The position numbers and the translations under genes were made by a program. Positions 48,851 through 60,962 of a stretch of 64,000 bases of DNA are shown here, piece by piece. The notes beneath the pieces were generated by a model, which did not search any database, had not been told where the DNA came from, and saw nothing but the letters and a program-made list of their open reading frames with translations. Origin of the DNA: Selaginella tamariscina (taxonomy: Eukaryota; Streptophyta; Lycopodiopsida; Selaginellales; Selaginellaceae); NCBI GenBank assembly GCA_003024785.1, contig PUQB01000948.1, positions 1 through 64,000 on the forward strand, in the 5' to 3' direction. The stretch's first letter is position 1; each line of letters opens with the position of its first letter.

Positions 48851-50392
48851 CAGTCAATGCAGGATCGCCCGGGCTTGGTGCAAGGTAAGAGCGCCTAGAC
48901 AATGCGTCCGCCTTGCCATTCCGAAAACCGGGCCTGTAGACGATGACGAAGTCAAAACGTGATAGGAACTCCGCCCACCTAGCCTGTCGCCGACTGAGAA
49001 CTCGAGCCGTTTGAAAGTACTCCAGGTTCTTGTGATCCGTAAGAACTTGTACAGGATGTGCAGCACCTTCCAGGAAATGCCGCCACTCCTCAAAATCCAC
49101 AATGGCCTTGAGTTCCTTGTCATGAATCTCGTAATTGATCTCCGCCGAAGGAACTTACGAGAGTGAAAAGCTACAGGATGAAGCAACTTGTCTTCTCCAA
49201 CTTGTGATAGGACGGATCCTACTGCAAAATCCGAGGCATCTGCTTCAACGAAGAAAGGGAGAAGGATCAGGATGTGCTAAAATCGGAGCTGTCGTGAAGG
49301 TGTCCTTGAGTGTTGTGAATGCATGTTCCGCCTTGTCGGACCAAGAGAAAACCTCTGTGCGCTTGGTGAGTTCCGTGAGTGGAAGTACACGCTTGGAGAA
49401 GTCCTGTATGAACGCCTGTAGAAGTTTGCAAAGCCAAGGAAACATTGTACATCTCGTACAGACTTGGGCCTCTCCCACTCCACGATGGTCTTCACCTTGT
49501 GCATGTCCATGGAAACGCCAGCAGGAGAGACGATGTAGCCCAAGAACTCCACAGAATCCCTATCGAAAAAACACTTCTCCAACTTCGCATACAGGCCATG
49601 CTCGAAGCCGCTGTAGAACCAATCGTACATGCTTGTCATGTGCCGCCTGGTCCTTGGAGAAAATCAAAATGTCGTCGAGGTAGATCACCACAAACTGGTC
49701 CAAGAAGTCACGAAAGATGTCGTTCACCATGTGTTGGAACACGGCTGGGGCATTGGTAAGGCCGAAAGGCATCACCGTGTACTCGAAGTGTCCATACCTT
49801 GTACGAAAGGCAGTCTTCCACTCATCGCCTGGACGAATCCGTACAAGGTTGTAGGCCCCTCGTAAGTCGATCTTCGTGAACACCTTTGCTCCTCGCAGCC
49901 GATCGAGAAGTTCCGGGATCAATGGCAACGGGTACCGATTCCGAATGGTACTTGATTCAAACCCCTGTAGTCCACAACCAAACGTAAGCTCCCATCCTTC
50001 TTCTTGACAAAGAAGATAGGCGCTCCTGCAGGGGACTTTGAGTGACGAATGAAGCCGGATGCCAAGTTGTCCTCGATGTACTGGCGAAGAACCTCCAACT
50101 CTGTGGGTGACAATGCGTAAATCGGTCCGAACGGTGGAGTCTTTCCTTCTGCAAGATCAATAGGACAGTCGTAGGACCTGTGAACAGGAAGAACTGTAGC
50201 CTTGTGCTTGTCAAAAACGTCCTTAAAGTCGTGGTACTTGGATGGTAGAGAAGAAGGAGGAGAAGGAGAAGGAGTAGGCGAAGGAGATTGAAAAACAGGA
50301 GAGTCAGACACAGGAAAGGTAGAAGAGGACGTAGGAGTTACTTGAAAGGCAAAAAGGTGGAAAGGAGCAGGATCAGTGGTAAGTTCATGCAT
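48851..50392 (-). pseudogene. Gypsy reverse transcriptase and RNase H region
   Basis: RT begins near 50250 (FKDVFDKHKATVLPVHRSYD) with [20 protein letters not shown], then [20 protein letters not shown] and the catalytic YLDDILIFS box (about 49680). RNase H-like sequence follows to about 48900 ([20 protein letters not shown] and [20 protein letters not shown]). Frame changes occur near 49925, 49600 and 49270. Confidence 0.9.
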
Positions 50393-51270
50393 GGTAGTGG
50401 TAAGAACTCGGAGAGGAGCAGGAGGGAGTTGTGACTGAAAAAGAGGAAGGATCTTGGGGGGTGGAACAGAGGAAGAGTAACAAAAGGAGGCAGGATTGGA
50501 GAAACCTGTGTGGATGTTGACGAGTGTACAGGATTGGAAGAATCCTGTACAGAAGTCCGTGGTTGCACAGGAGTGAGGGAAGCCTGTGAGTGTGCTGACG
50601 AACCAACAGGAGGTGGATCCTGTTGAGGAGGAACCTTCGACACTGATACAGGATTGGAAGAACCCTGTACAGGAATCCGCAAACTTACAGGAGTGGAGAG
50701 AACCTGCGGATGTGCTGAGGAACTGACATGAGGTGAATCCTGTCGAGGAAGAGTCTTCAACACTGGTACAGGAACAGGCACGGTCAATCCTGTAGCTTGT
50801 ACTGCCTCAGACACCAAGGATGTATCCTGCACGCAGGAAGGTACAGGATTGATCCTGGCTGCTGGAGAGGAAAACGTGAGCGTCCTAGACCTCCAGTCGA
50901 TCTGCGGATTTGCAACAACGAACCATGGCATGCCAAAAATGATGGGAGTCGACCGAGTCTTGATCAAGTTGAAGGAAATCGAACAGTTGAATGCACCATG
51001 ACTGCAAGAGAGAGGTGTGGTAGCATGGGTAACTGCGCCAGAAGCAATCAAACGACCATCGGCCACCTCTACAGGAACTGCACGCTTCAACTTCACCACC
51101 GGAATGCCATGCTGAGCTGCAAAAGTGTCATCCATGAAACATGCATTTGCACCAGTGTCTAACAGGGCAAACTCCTTGAGCTCTCGATTATTGAGGCGAA
51201 TGTGTACAGGAAACTTGAGTGATGGAATGGTATGAGCAGCACCAATGGAGCCTGCACCTACGTCCAACTT
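50393..51270 (-). pseudogene. Gypsy aspartic protease and Pro-rich linker
   Basis: LLDTGANACFMDDTFAAQHG carries the DTGA active site (about 51160). It is followed by the FGMPWFVVANPQIDWRSRTL motif and a long Ser/Pro/Val-rich linker up to the RT. The linker contains a repeated unit of about 120-190 bp (50520-50800). Confidence 0.85.
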
Positions 51271-52251
51271 CGCGGCTCCTAGACGAAGTGGACATTGAAG
51301 TTTTCCGACTGAACTTCAGCTTCGGCTTCACGCGTCTTGAACTTCTGGCTTTATTAGGACATTCCGCCACCTTGTGTCCTGCTGCACCACAATACAAGCA
51401 TAGGTTCTCACCCACGACGTTGCTTCTCAGCAGTTGAAAGTGGGCCACGCTTGGATTTGTTAACCTCCATAGGAACTGCTCCAGAAGGTGTCGTAGGAAC
51501 ATGTGCTACGGCTACAGGATTGTTGGCAGGAACTGCTGACGGAATTTTTCCTGACGGCGCTCGAACAAACGGTTGTCGCAGCGAACGGCCTGTTGCATGA
51601 TCTCCGCTAACGTTTGAGCATCCGGTAATGTAAGGAGAAGGTCCTTCACATCATCCCTCAGCCCAAAACGAAAGTGTTCGATCAATGCAGTCTCGTCCCA
51701 TGGAATGTTCGTGCACAATTGCTGGAATTCGGATGCATAAACGGAAGCTGGTCTGGATCCTTGTGTGAGCCTCCGTAACTTGTGCATGCAGAACGGTACT
51801 TATCAGGATCTCCAAAACAGGCTTCAAAGGCAGCCACGAAACCTTCAAAGTCTTCCATCAATGGGTCGTCACGCTCCAGCAAGGGAGCAACCCAAGCTCG
51901 TGGAGATCCACTTAGTAAGGATGCCAAAAGGCCAACCTTTTGTGCATCCGTCGAGTAGCGGCGTGGTTGCATGCGGATCAAGAGCCGGATCTGATTCAGG
52001 AAACCTTGGAAATCGGCACGGTTGCCACTGAACTTCTCTGGCATGCTGATCTTCGGCTCCGGAGAAAAGTTCGATGAAGAAGGAACCACCGATGCCTGAG
52101 AGAGAGCCTGCGCAGCAGCCTTGGAGGATGCATCAGCAGCTGCATGTGCCGCATGGGTGGAGCCTTGCAGATCGGTGACCACTTGGCGCAAAGTGGCCAG
52201 CTCATGAAGCAACATTTGGTGCTCGCGTTGAAAGTGCTCAAAATCAGCCAT
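51271..52251 (-). pseudogene. Gypsy gag
   Basis: Starts MADFEHFQREHQMLLHELAT at 52251. The retrotransposon gag core includes LIRMQPRRYSTDAQKVGLLA, SGSPRAWVAPLL and EQ-rich RFGLRDDVKDLLLTLPDAQT. A CCHC knuckle CLYCGAAGHKVAECP lies near 51400-51355. A frame break lies near 51780-51790. Confidence 0.85.
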
Positions 52252-52347
52252 GATCTTATGAAAGAAAGAAAGGAGAAAAACGAAGGAAAAGAATCAAGGA
52301 AAAAAAGTAGCTGGAAACGAGAGCTATGAAAGCAGTTACTATCAAAC

Positions 52348-52887
52348 TGTCAAGCCACGATCCAGGAACCAGGAAGAGCAGGATTCCAAAGGAAGGCTTG
52401 ACTCAGGAACAGGACAGGACAGACAGGAACTAGGAACTCAGGAGCAAGACAAGACGCAGGACAGGATCCAGGAGTAGGACAGGAACAGGATGGATCCAGG
52501 AGCAGATAGGAAAGGACAGGATCCAGGAGCAAGATAGAACAGGACAGGATCCAGGAGCAGACAAGAGCAGGAGGCAAAGAACAAGACAAGACAAGAACAA
52601 GAATGATCGTAGAAGACTGGTGTTGATAGTAACTGATTGTACAACAATTAGGTCGGAGCTTTTATGCTCACAACTCCAAGCTAATCTAGTCATGAGTCTA
52701 ATCTAGTCATGAGCTAAGAATAGTGTCCCTTATCCTCTAGGCATATCCTGTAGCATATCCTATAGGCATATCCTATAGGTATATCCTGTAGGAATATCCT
52801 GTAACCCGTATCCTGTATCCGAAATCCTGTCATCCTGTATCCTGTATCCGGAATCCTGTATCCTGTATCCTGCATCGGGTTGTGACA
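52348..52887 (-). repeat. 5' LTR of the gypsy element
   Basis: TGTCAAGCCACGATCCAGG at 52348 to GGGTTGTGACA at 52887, with the same internal blocks as the 3' LTR. Visible differences between the LTRs (minisatellite length, scattered substitutions) indicate the insertion is not brand new. Confidence 0.9.
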
Positions 52888-53099
52888 GAGGTAAGAGAGG
52901 GGTTTGGCAAAAATTTCTTGTGCCACATGTCAGAATGACAGAGTTCATGCAGGAAATGGATAATAATGCAGCTCAAAACATCGTTACCATGGGGACCACT
53001 TCAGTTTTTTCATCATCATTTTTATTGGCTTCAGTTCCGAAAACAATTTTTTCCGCACCTGCAATATCTGAATCTTGTAAGGATGATGTACAATTAAAT

Positions 53100-54012
53100 G
53101 ATAAAGGGATACGCAACGAGATAGTGTCAATAGATAAATGTGAAAGGGAGCAAATAAGTGATTTGCAAAGTATTCAAGAGGCAACGCTATCCCATGTTTC
53201 ATGGCCATATTGTGTTGTTGGATGTCAATGGTGTTCTACTTCATCAATAAAGGCCCAAGGATAGGAAAAAAGAAATCAAATAAGGAAATTTCATTCCTTG
53301 TTATGGTAAATTTCGATATGATATTATTTTTCGTCCAGGGTTGGATCGTCTCTTTCAAAAGTTTAAGGAGATGGGTGCGCTTGTGGGGATTTGGTCATGC
53401 ATGCAGATTCACAACTTAACACCGCTATTAAATTTGCTTAAGAAACATTGTAGTATTGCAAAAGAGGTGATTCGTAAAGATTGGATTTTTGACCAGCGAA
53501 TATATTATAAACCTCTCGAATTTCACAATATAAGAAAGGAAAGCAAGCCATACTTTTTCAAAAATGAAAGATTAATTGGGCTTCATGGGGAGATCAGTCA
53601 CTTAAGGATAATGAAAATGCACATATCTTAGTGGTAGACGACTCTGCTCAACCAAAACATTGCTTGTATTCATCCAATCACTTTGGATCCATATTCTGAT
53701 ACTGATATTATGGATGAGCTAGTGAATTACTTAGATACGTGTCTCAGAAAGAAGAATCTCGAAAACTTTTATGAGCAGTATCCACCGTATCAAACATTTC
53801 CTAAAGCTTTTCTTTCTCGTGATTTTGAGTTTTATAAAATGAAGGATAGCAACCGGGCACTTTATAATATTATTCTTAAGGAACGTCATTCTTTAGACGA
53901 GCCTTTATGCAGACCTGGTCTTATTACATCTTATGTATTAACAAGGTTGGCAACTTCCAATTGCATTTGTGAGAGTGTAAAGTGGTGGCAACAACATCAA
54001 GATATTGACTAA
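53100..54012 (+). pseudogene. FCP1/NIF-like HAD phosphatase pseudogene
   Basis: In the plus strand, changing frames encode LLDVNGVLLHQ (about 53214, resembling the DxDG-type catalytic motif of NIF phosphatases in the plant LDVNG form), then RPGLDRLFQKFKEMGALVGI and WSCMQIHNLTPLLNLL, ILVVDDSAQPKH (about 53615-53650), and DIMDELVNYLDTCLRKKNLE. This order matches the FCP1-homology (NLI-interacting-factor-like) domain. Frameshifts near 53210, 53600 and 53660 and a stop after LLHQ inactivate it. The upstream frame from 52920 may encode its N-terminal part. The gypsy element ends at 52887, just upstream. No intron is evident, so it may be a retrocopy or part of a dispersed family. Confidence 0.6.
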
Positions 54013-56280
54013 AATGATTCGATTAATCCGGAGAGTGATGATTTAAACAAAATGAGGAGATTTCTCTGTATGGTTAGGAAGAAAGTATTTATAAATAAAT
54101 TAACATGTTGATAAGGAAATAATTTCATTTGTAATTATGTTTAATAATATTTCTTAATTATTGTAAACTATTTTTAGAATAATATGAATATTCTAAGATA
54201 TTTTAGGAATATTTCTTACTAAGTAAGGTTATTGAAGGATTAATTAATTAACTAATTAATATTTAAGACTTAATTACATATTAATTAAATGATTAATTAA
54301 TAATTAAAACTTAAGTATTAATTAGTAATTTATTTTATATTCCCATTTTCACGTATCATGCCCACTTTAGTTACAACGTGTATATGGACAAACATTTGGA
54401 TCAAAAAAGGACCACCATGTGAAGAATTACAACAATGAGGTGCTTAGTACATTGAAAATGAGGAGCAAAATTTGACCAAGTATAAATCTTTTTAGAAAGC
54501 CATTTGTGCCAGCCCAATTTTTAAAAATGATATATTCCTTTGTTAATTCTATTAAAAAGTAAGGTACCCCATGAAAGTGTATTGAAGGAAGTGATGGCTT
54601 TACTAGTTCAATGATAAGTTTTCTCCTTCCACCTCTAGTAGCGAACATTTAGGCTTAATTCAAGTGCTCTTGGGCTCCTAGTTGGCCACACCACTCTAGA
54701 GGCCTCATTGTGTGTGGGTGGACCAAGACTTGAGTAGCCACCAACAAGTTTGCACATGGGCCATGCTAAGCATGAAGACAAGGATGGGCCTTGTCACAAA
54801 CTCATGTATCTTCCTTGGATACGAATTGCCCACCTAAGCAAGCTCCACAAACTGAGCTAGGTTCAAGAAACTACCTACCCATGACATGTGATTTGGCCAT
54901 GTCAAGCATGGGACAAGACTAGGCCTCATTAAAAACCTTCCTTGAATAAGATATTCGCATAACTCCTCGGCTAAACGAGGCTCCGGATGAGAAACACCCA
55001 GGAGTGAGTGGGGGAACATCATATGTAGTCAAAGGTTGTTCCCACACTAAGTGGGAGACTTGGGCCACACTCAAGAGGGACAATGCAAGCATTCGCTTGG
55101 GCCACTAGGCCTTGTGTGAGCTAAGCTCGCAGGTGATTGGTAAATTCATTAACATGTTTTATAAGTTCATCCCTTGTATAACTTCTTATAAGGAAGCATG
55201 ATAAACCTCATACCATATGAGTAACATTAGTAAAAAATAATGCTTATCATTTATGAACTAACTTGGCTATCTTGTTCACATGTTGGCGTTGATATATTGC
55301 TATTTGGAAGCGAAAGGTAGTGACATAATGAATAAGAAAAAAGCCAGAAGTCTAATTTGTGGTTGTGAGAGAGGGACCCATTAACCCAAGGTGAGAAAAG
55401 TTTTGAGTTTATGGTAATTGCATAGAGTCAATAAAGTGTGAGTGTAACATACGTTATCGAAGCTAGCTCCTAGTTTGGGCTAAGTATGTGATGTCTTAGT
55501 CGGGTGATCATGGGTCATGCATGTAACATGCTTGAGAGATGTACTTCAATTAGGCCTGGCCAAAAGATGAGAAGTACTTTGATGGGGCTTGAGTCCAACG
55601 GGCATAAAAGCCCTTTTACTTGTTTGCAAGGACATGGAAAGTGTTGTAAATGTTATACAATATGGGTTCTAATGGAACAAGGGTCTGAATAAATAATTAC
55701 CCCTTTGTTGAGTTGATTTAAGGTTTAAAGATAAAATCTTAAGAATTGTGAGGTATTAGGTTTAAGTTTTATCCTTGTAAGGTCATGAATTCAAGTTTTA
55801 TCCTTATAACCAATAAAGTTTAGGGCTTTGAAATAACACTTCCAATTTTAGGGGTGGCCTTCTAGTGGTAGATGTGGTGGCTTACCATGAAAAATTACTA
55901 ATATTTGGGTATGTCTTGAAATAAGACCCTAATGGTTATTAATCTTAGGAACCTAAAATATAACTTTAGGATATATCATGGGATAAGATACTAAAGTCTG
56001 CTTGGGTTATCGTAAGTTTCATGCTTACTAACTAGCATCCCAATGAATTATCAAATACAACATTATTCCAAGTTATAGTAATGTTGCAAGTTACAAAGAT
56101 AACAACATTTTCACAATATTTGATTGGATAGGATTCTAAAGTCTACTTGAGTTATCTTCTAAGGTTTGAAAGGTAGACACTCTAAGGAACTTAGGGTGGG
56201 ACCCTAATTTTCATGCCTACTAACTAGCATTCTAATGAATTATCAAATGCAACATTATTTCAAGTTATTGTAATGTTGCA
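54013..56280. repeat. Non-coding repeat region with a tandem duplication
   Basis: No gene. 54100-54350 is very AT-rich. 54660-55140 is old repeat-like sequence. About 55985-56130 and 56130-56325 form a tandem duplication of about 195 bp, sharing ACTAACTAGCAT, AATGAATTATCAAAT and AATGTTGCAAGTTACAAAGA. Confidence 0.6.
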
Positions 56281-56399
56281 AGTTACAAAGACAATTACAT
56301 TTGCACAATATTTGACTACATATAATAATATAAATCAGAAAAAAATATTTGTATTATGTGACACAACAATATATATGGTGATGTATACCATACTAAGAG

Positions 56400-56880
56400 G
56401 TTTCATTACTACTACACATGATGGTCACTTTGTAAAAAAATTGATAACACAGAAAATATTATAAGGTGGATTATGGTGGCGCACATTGTTTAAAGATATG
56501 GTGGATTATTGTAAACAATGTGAAATTTATTCAATACGCACCAAGTGCAAACTTTGCATCCGACAAAGCTATTAGGACCATTCATAAAATGGGGTGTGGA
56601 TTTTATGGGACCGATTGATCCAAAAAGTATCAATATATTCTTGTGGTTACGGATTATGTCACCAAATGGGCAAAGAAGTCACATTACAAGACTATCACAC
56701 ATAAGAGTTGCTAAGTTTTTATATGAAAATATTGTAGTGCGTTATAGTGCACCCTTAGAATTAATAAGTGATTAATGAATGCATTTTATTAACAAGGTCA
56801 TGCATATATTTTAGGTTCCAAATAAAGGCATATTATTCCTAAAGAAATAAGCAAGTTGAATTTACAAATAAGGTACTTAA
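56400..56880 (+). pseudogene. Gypsy integrase remnant
   Basis: Plus-strand pieces read WWRTLFKDMVDYCKQCE (zinc-finger end, about 56475-56525), then GPFIKWGVDFMGPIDPKS (core start, 56575-56625) and AKFLYENIVVRYSAPLELIS (56710-56770). This is the HHCC and first-Asp part of a gypsy integrase, broken by stops and frameshifts. It is from a different family than the chromodomain element. Confidence 0.75.
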
Positions 56881-57290
56881 ATGATATTGAATAACATTGT
56901 CAACGATTACAAGCACATTCATGATTATGGCAAGCAAATGGGTAGTGCAAACTACTTTGAGTTAACATCAAATGAGATAGAGGACCTTGGATTTCCATAT
57001 ATGTACCAAGAACTATATGACAATTTTATAAGTGCCCAAGCTGCTTCATTCTCGAGAATTGCAACTGATACAAAAGATCATACATAGGACATCATTAAAC
57101 AAGGTGTTGGAGTAAAGCTTTAGAGATGTCAAGTGAGGATCTATTAAAAGAGAGGACCAAGGTCTCTAATATTAGAGATCAATGTAAGAAAGCATCTCCA
57201 TCACTAGTCTCTACTTTACGAGAGAGCAACATATTGTTGGCACAACGTAATGCAGAGCTAAGACAGCAGCATGAGTGGCAGAGTTAACAA
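56881..57290 (+). pseudogene. Harbinger-type Myb/SANT-like ORF remnant
   Basis: The 68-residue frame with GSANYFELTSNEIEDLGFP and YMYQELYDNFISAQ resembles the end of the Myb/SANT-like DNA-binding protein that PIF/Harbinger elements encode beside the transposase. It is followed, across stops, by a Gln/Leu-rich segment with LLAQRNAELRQQHEWQS. It is immediately upstream of the transposase remnant. Confidence 0.5.
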
Positions 57291-57729
57291 GCTGAAAGGA
57301 GACTTGCAATTGGACAATAGAGAGCTAATGCAACAAGCTTGTTTGCATCTATATTTGATCATTTAGTGACTGCACTGTGTAGTGATGCAACACATGAGTA
57401 AAAGCATTCTCATTTTTTCGGTATTATAAATTTTAATTGAAAAACTTTTTTTGCTTGATTATAGAGTCGACATTCAAATGAATTAAATGTTGAGAGCAAT
57501 AGTGATTCACATAAATCAAAATTGAAAAAGACAGTGTTATAATGACAATTAATGGAGCAGCTTTTGTTGTAATAAAATAGATGATAAATCCAATAATATC
57601 ATGGTGGTAAAGCCTCGAAGTTATACTTTGTGAGATATATTCATGAAAGATGTGTACAACAACGAACAGTGGATAAGGAAGTTACACATGTCTAAATAAA
57701 AGTTCTTTTGAATACATAGTGCGTTGGAG

Positions 57730-58620
57730 CTTAATATTACAAAAAAAGATACATGGTTTCAAAAAGCTATTTCAGTTGACATTAGAGTGGGTGTAACTTT
57801 GTAAAAGTTGATGAAGAATTTAGACTATGATGACTGGTAGAAAAATTTGTTATAAGGGAGTCAACTGAGACTATTCAAATAATTATTCATTGATTTTCTT
57901 ATAAAATTACTTTTACAACAATTGAGAATTAGGTATTTAATGTTTCTAACGAGTTTGAAGAGATAACTCATATTGCACTACCAAATGTAATGGGAGTGAT
58001 TGATTGCATACACATTGAAATTATTTAATTAAACACTCTAAATTATAAAAATTATTTTGATCAAAAGTAATGATATAACATTATCTTACATGTTGTTATT
58101 GATGCAAAAAAACGATTTCAAAATATAAATGTTGGTTGGCTAGTATATAAATTTTAAGTTTAAAATACTATCTTATTTTTCTAATAATGTAAGCCGCATA
58201 CATGATATGTATTGGAGAAATTCAAAGTTAAAGCATAAGATAAATGAAAGTATTTATCTTTAGAGTCCAGTAATACTATTACTAGCTTTTGTTTGAAAAT
58301 GTAAAACCTTATTTAATAGGGGACAAAGCTTACCAATCACATTTGATAACACTGCATATAGGTATGTTATTTTTAAATCTTGATATTATTTAATATTTAC
58401 ATTTATATATATGCATCTCTCTGTTAGATAAAAGTGTTCAACAAACATCATACATGTGAATTATTAGTTGTGGAGCAATTTTTTAGACTTTTGAAACAAA
58501 AGTTTTAGTGTTGGATATGAAATTAAAGATTGTAGCTAAACATTAAGCACATGTTGTTAAAGCATGTTGTATACTTCACAACCTTTGAATCGATGAAGGT
58601 CAAATAGATTTAAAAAAAGA
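57730..58620 (+). pseudogene. PIF/Harbinger transposase remnant
   Basis: Recognisable DDE-type segments: ALPNVMGVIDCIHIE (about 57975-58019, first catalytic Asp), HVVIDAKKRFQNINVGW (about 58090-58140), VVEQFFRLLKQKF (about 58467-58506) and VVKACCILHNL (about 58554-58587). Many stops and frameshifts; inactive. The order and spacing fit a Harbinger transposase. Confidence 0.75.
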
Positions 58621-59100
58621 ATTACAAATATGATACGAAGAAATAAAAAAAAAAGACATTAGTATGGTGGAATTCAAACCGATTACAAAGATATAAATAA
58701 GATTGAAATCACAAGAACCTACAAATATTATGAGAGAGGCAGACATGCTTTGGAGCACTATTTGTATTTTAATACTTAAAAGCTATATTAGATTTTTATT
58801 AATGTTTGGCTATGGTTGAATTATTAATTATTACTATTAATAAAAGTTAATCAATATTAAAGAAATATTATGAAAAGAATAATTCATCTAAAAACTACTT
58901 GTAAATTGCTTAATATGTTTAAGCGGTAAATAAGCCCTACTTAAATTATGCAACATGTGGAAATGAATTACTCTTAAAATAGTTAAAGAAATTACAAATG
59001 AGATCGTTCACCCTTTAAGTTGTAATAATTAAGTAAATATAATGATATGTAAACTCAAATGAGAAAGGATGTTCTTCAATATTTTTCTTAAATGCATTTA

Positions 59101-60959
59101 GGGTCGTTTCGCACCACACTTAACTTAATTTAGCACGCATAAGTTAAGTAAGGGTTAAGGGTGCATTTGATTCGCACCAACTCTCCATTAAAAAGAGTAG
59201 TTAAGGGTTTTGTTTTTGCAACCCTTAACTTAAATTAAGGAATTGTGTTAAGGGCAATTGATTCGTTTAACTTTTTTACTTAAATTAAGAAATTGTGTTA
59301 AGGCCAATGGATTACAATAAAAATATTAAGGGCAATGAATTCGAATATTATCCTTAATATAGTATACTTTTATATTTACATTTAAATTAAGATTATTAAC
59401 TTAATTATTTTAATAAACTTAACATATCTACATTTAATTTAACATTATTATGTCAAGTTATAATAAATATTTTTAAATAATATTCAATTTGTAATAAATA
59501 TTTATTTTCATTGTAATAAATATTTTTAACCACTTTAAAATATATTTATAGTATTTATGATTTAAATAATATGTGCATCCTTAATTTTTTATAACATTTA
59601 AAGTGATTTTACTTATTATAAAATATAAAATATGATGAGATGAAATTATATACTTATTATAATATTGACATTCTATAAATAATTAAATTTTATATATTTT
59701 GGATATGTTTAAACAAGTAAAAACTTCATGAAAAATATTATATATACATATGTATGTGCGTATACATGTATTTGCATTTCATATTTTTATTTATTTAATA
59801 AAAAAATGTAAAATATATTCTATTTTTAGTATACATCCTTTTTCATATTCACCCTCATTTTCACCAATGTCAATTGGTTCGCCCACCACCTTGAAAATTG
59901 TTGTTGTTTCCTTGATCAGACATACCTAGTTGACCTAGCTTGAGTTCTTTCAATTGCCTCTTGATATGAATTCAAACTAATTTGGCTAGGGATTGCAGAA
60001 AGCCCAACAACAAGTCGCTATCGAGCTCCGTGGGTGGCTAGGGGTGGCTAAAAGCTTGGCAATAGTTGCTGCCGGGGCTTTAGGCTGTCTCATGAGCTCG
60101 GCCAATGCTAGCCGAGCTCAAGCCAACCCAACCAGGGTGGGCAGAAAGCGCAGCAGCAGTTGCTGCCGGGCTTTTTCATGAGCTCAGCCAGTATTGACCG
60201 AGCTAAAGCCAACCCAACCAAGGCCGGTCGAAAGCCTATGAGGCTGGCCGAGCTCATGCCATCCCAGCTCAGGGCGGCTAAAAGCTCATAGTCGGGCTTT
60301 GGGCCACCCTTTGAGCTCGAATAGAGTTGGTGAACCTAGTAGTCGCTATGGGGCTTTGGGCCGCCTCCTGGATGCAAATGAATGCAAGAAAAGAAGAAGA
60401 AAGGAAATAAGATTACCTGGTTTGCTTGTTCTTCTGCCATTCTCTCCCGATTTCTTCTTATTTCTCTTTATTTCTTCTCTCCCCATGGCACAAAAACTTA
60501 TAGAAATTAAAGCAAAATGAGAATATACTTAGAATATACTAAGAATAATGAGAATACTTTAAGAAATGCATTTGTATTATTTTTTTAATTTTAATTATAT
60601 ATGTTAAAATAAAATATAAAAATATAAAAATAAATATATAATTTTTACATATAAAAATACACATTACACATGAAATTTTATTTTATTTTTTTATTTTAAA
60701 AAGGTGGCGGCTTTATTTTATTCCCCACGTCCCTTAAATTTTCTTTGCAATTTTTCACTGTTCCCTTAAATTAAGTTAAGGGGAAGGTTGCGAAAGCACT
60801 GCCCTTAGTAGTCAAACCTTTAAAAAGGGTTAATGCAAATTCAATGTCCTTACCAGTCGAACCCTTAAAAAAAGTTAAGTAAGTGTTAAGGGTGAGTATG
60901 AATCCATTTTCCCTTACTTAAGCCCACTTAAGTAAGTTAAGTGTGCTGCGAAATGACCC
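59101..60959. mobile_element. 1.86-kb TIR element with TTA target duplication
   Basis: Left end GGGTCGTTTCGCACCACACT; right end in reverse complement GGGTCATTTCGCAGCACACT, continuing with TTAACTTA on both sides. The element is flanked by TTA at 59098-59100 and 60960-60962. A 3-bp TTA/TAA duplication and GGG start fit the PIF/Harbinger superfamily. The interior encodes no transposase. Both ends have subterminal TTAAGGG/AAGTTAAG repeats. 60000-60310 holds a GC-rich imperfect tandem repeat with GAGCTCGGCC, GCTGCCGGGCTTT and CCAACCCAACC. Confidence 0.85.
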
Positions 60960-60962
60960 TTA

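Larger units (their letters stand above)
46766..52887 (-). mobile_element. Nearly complete chromodomain Ty3/gypsy retrotransposon
   Basis: Both LTRs are present (46766-47278 and 52348-52887). LTR ends on the minus strand are TGTCA...TGACA. A polypurine tract AGGGAGGAGG lies just inside the 3' LTR (about 47284-47295). Flanks show GAGG at 46762-46765 and 52888-52891, a possible 4-bp target duplication. Interior order on the minus strand is gag, zinc knuckle, protease, RT, RNase H, integrase, chromodomain, typical of chromoviruses. Frameshifts and stops interrupt gag and pol, so this copy is probably inactive although full-length. No tRNA-type primer site starting TGG was found beside the 5' LTR. 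Confidence 0.95.
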
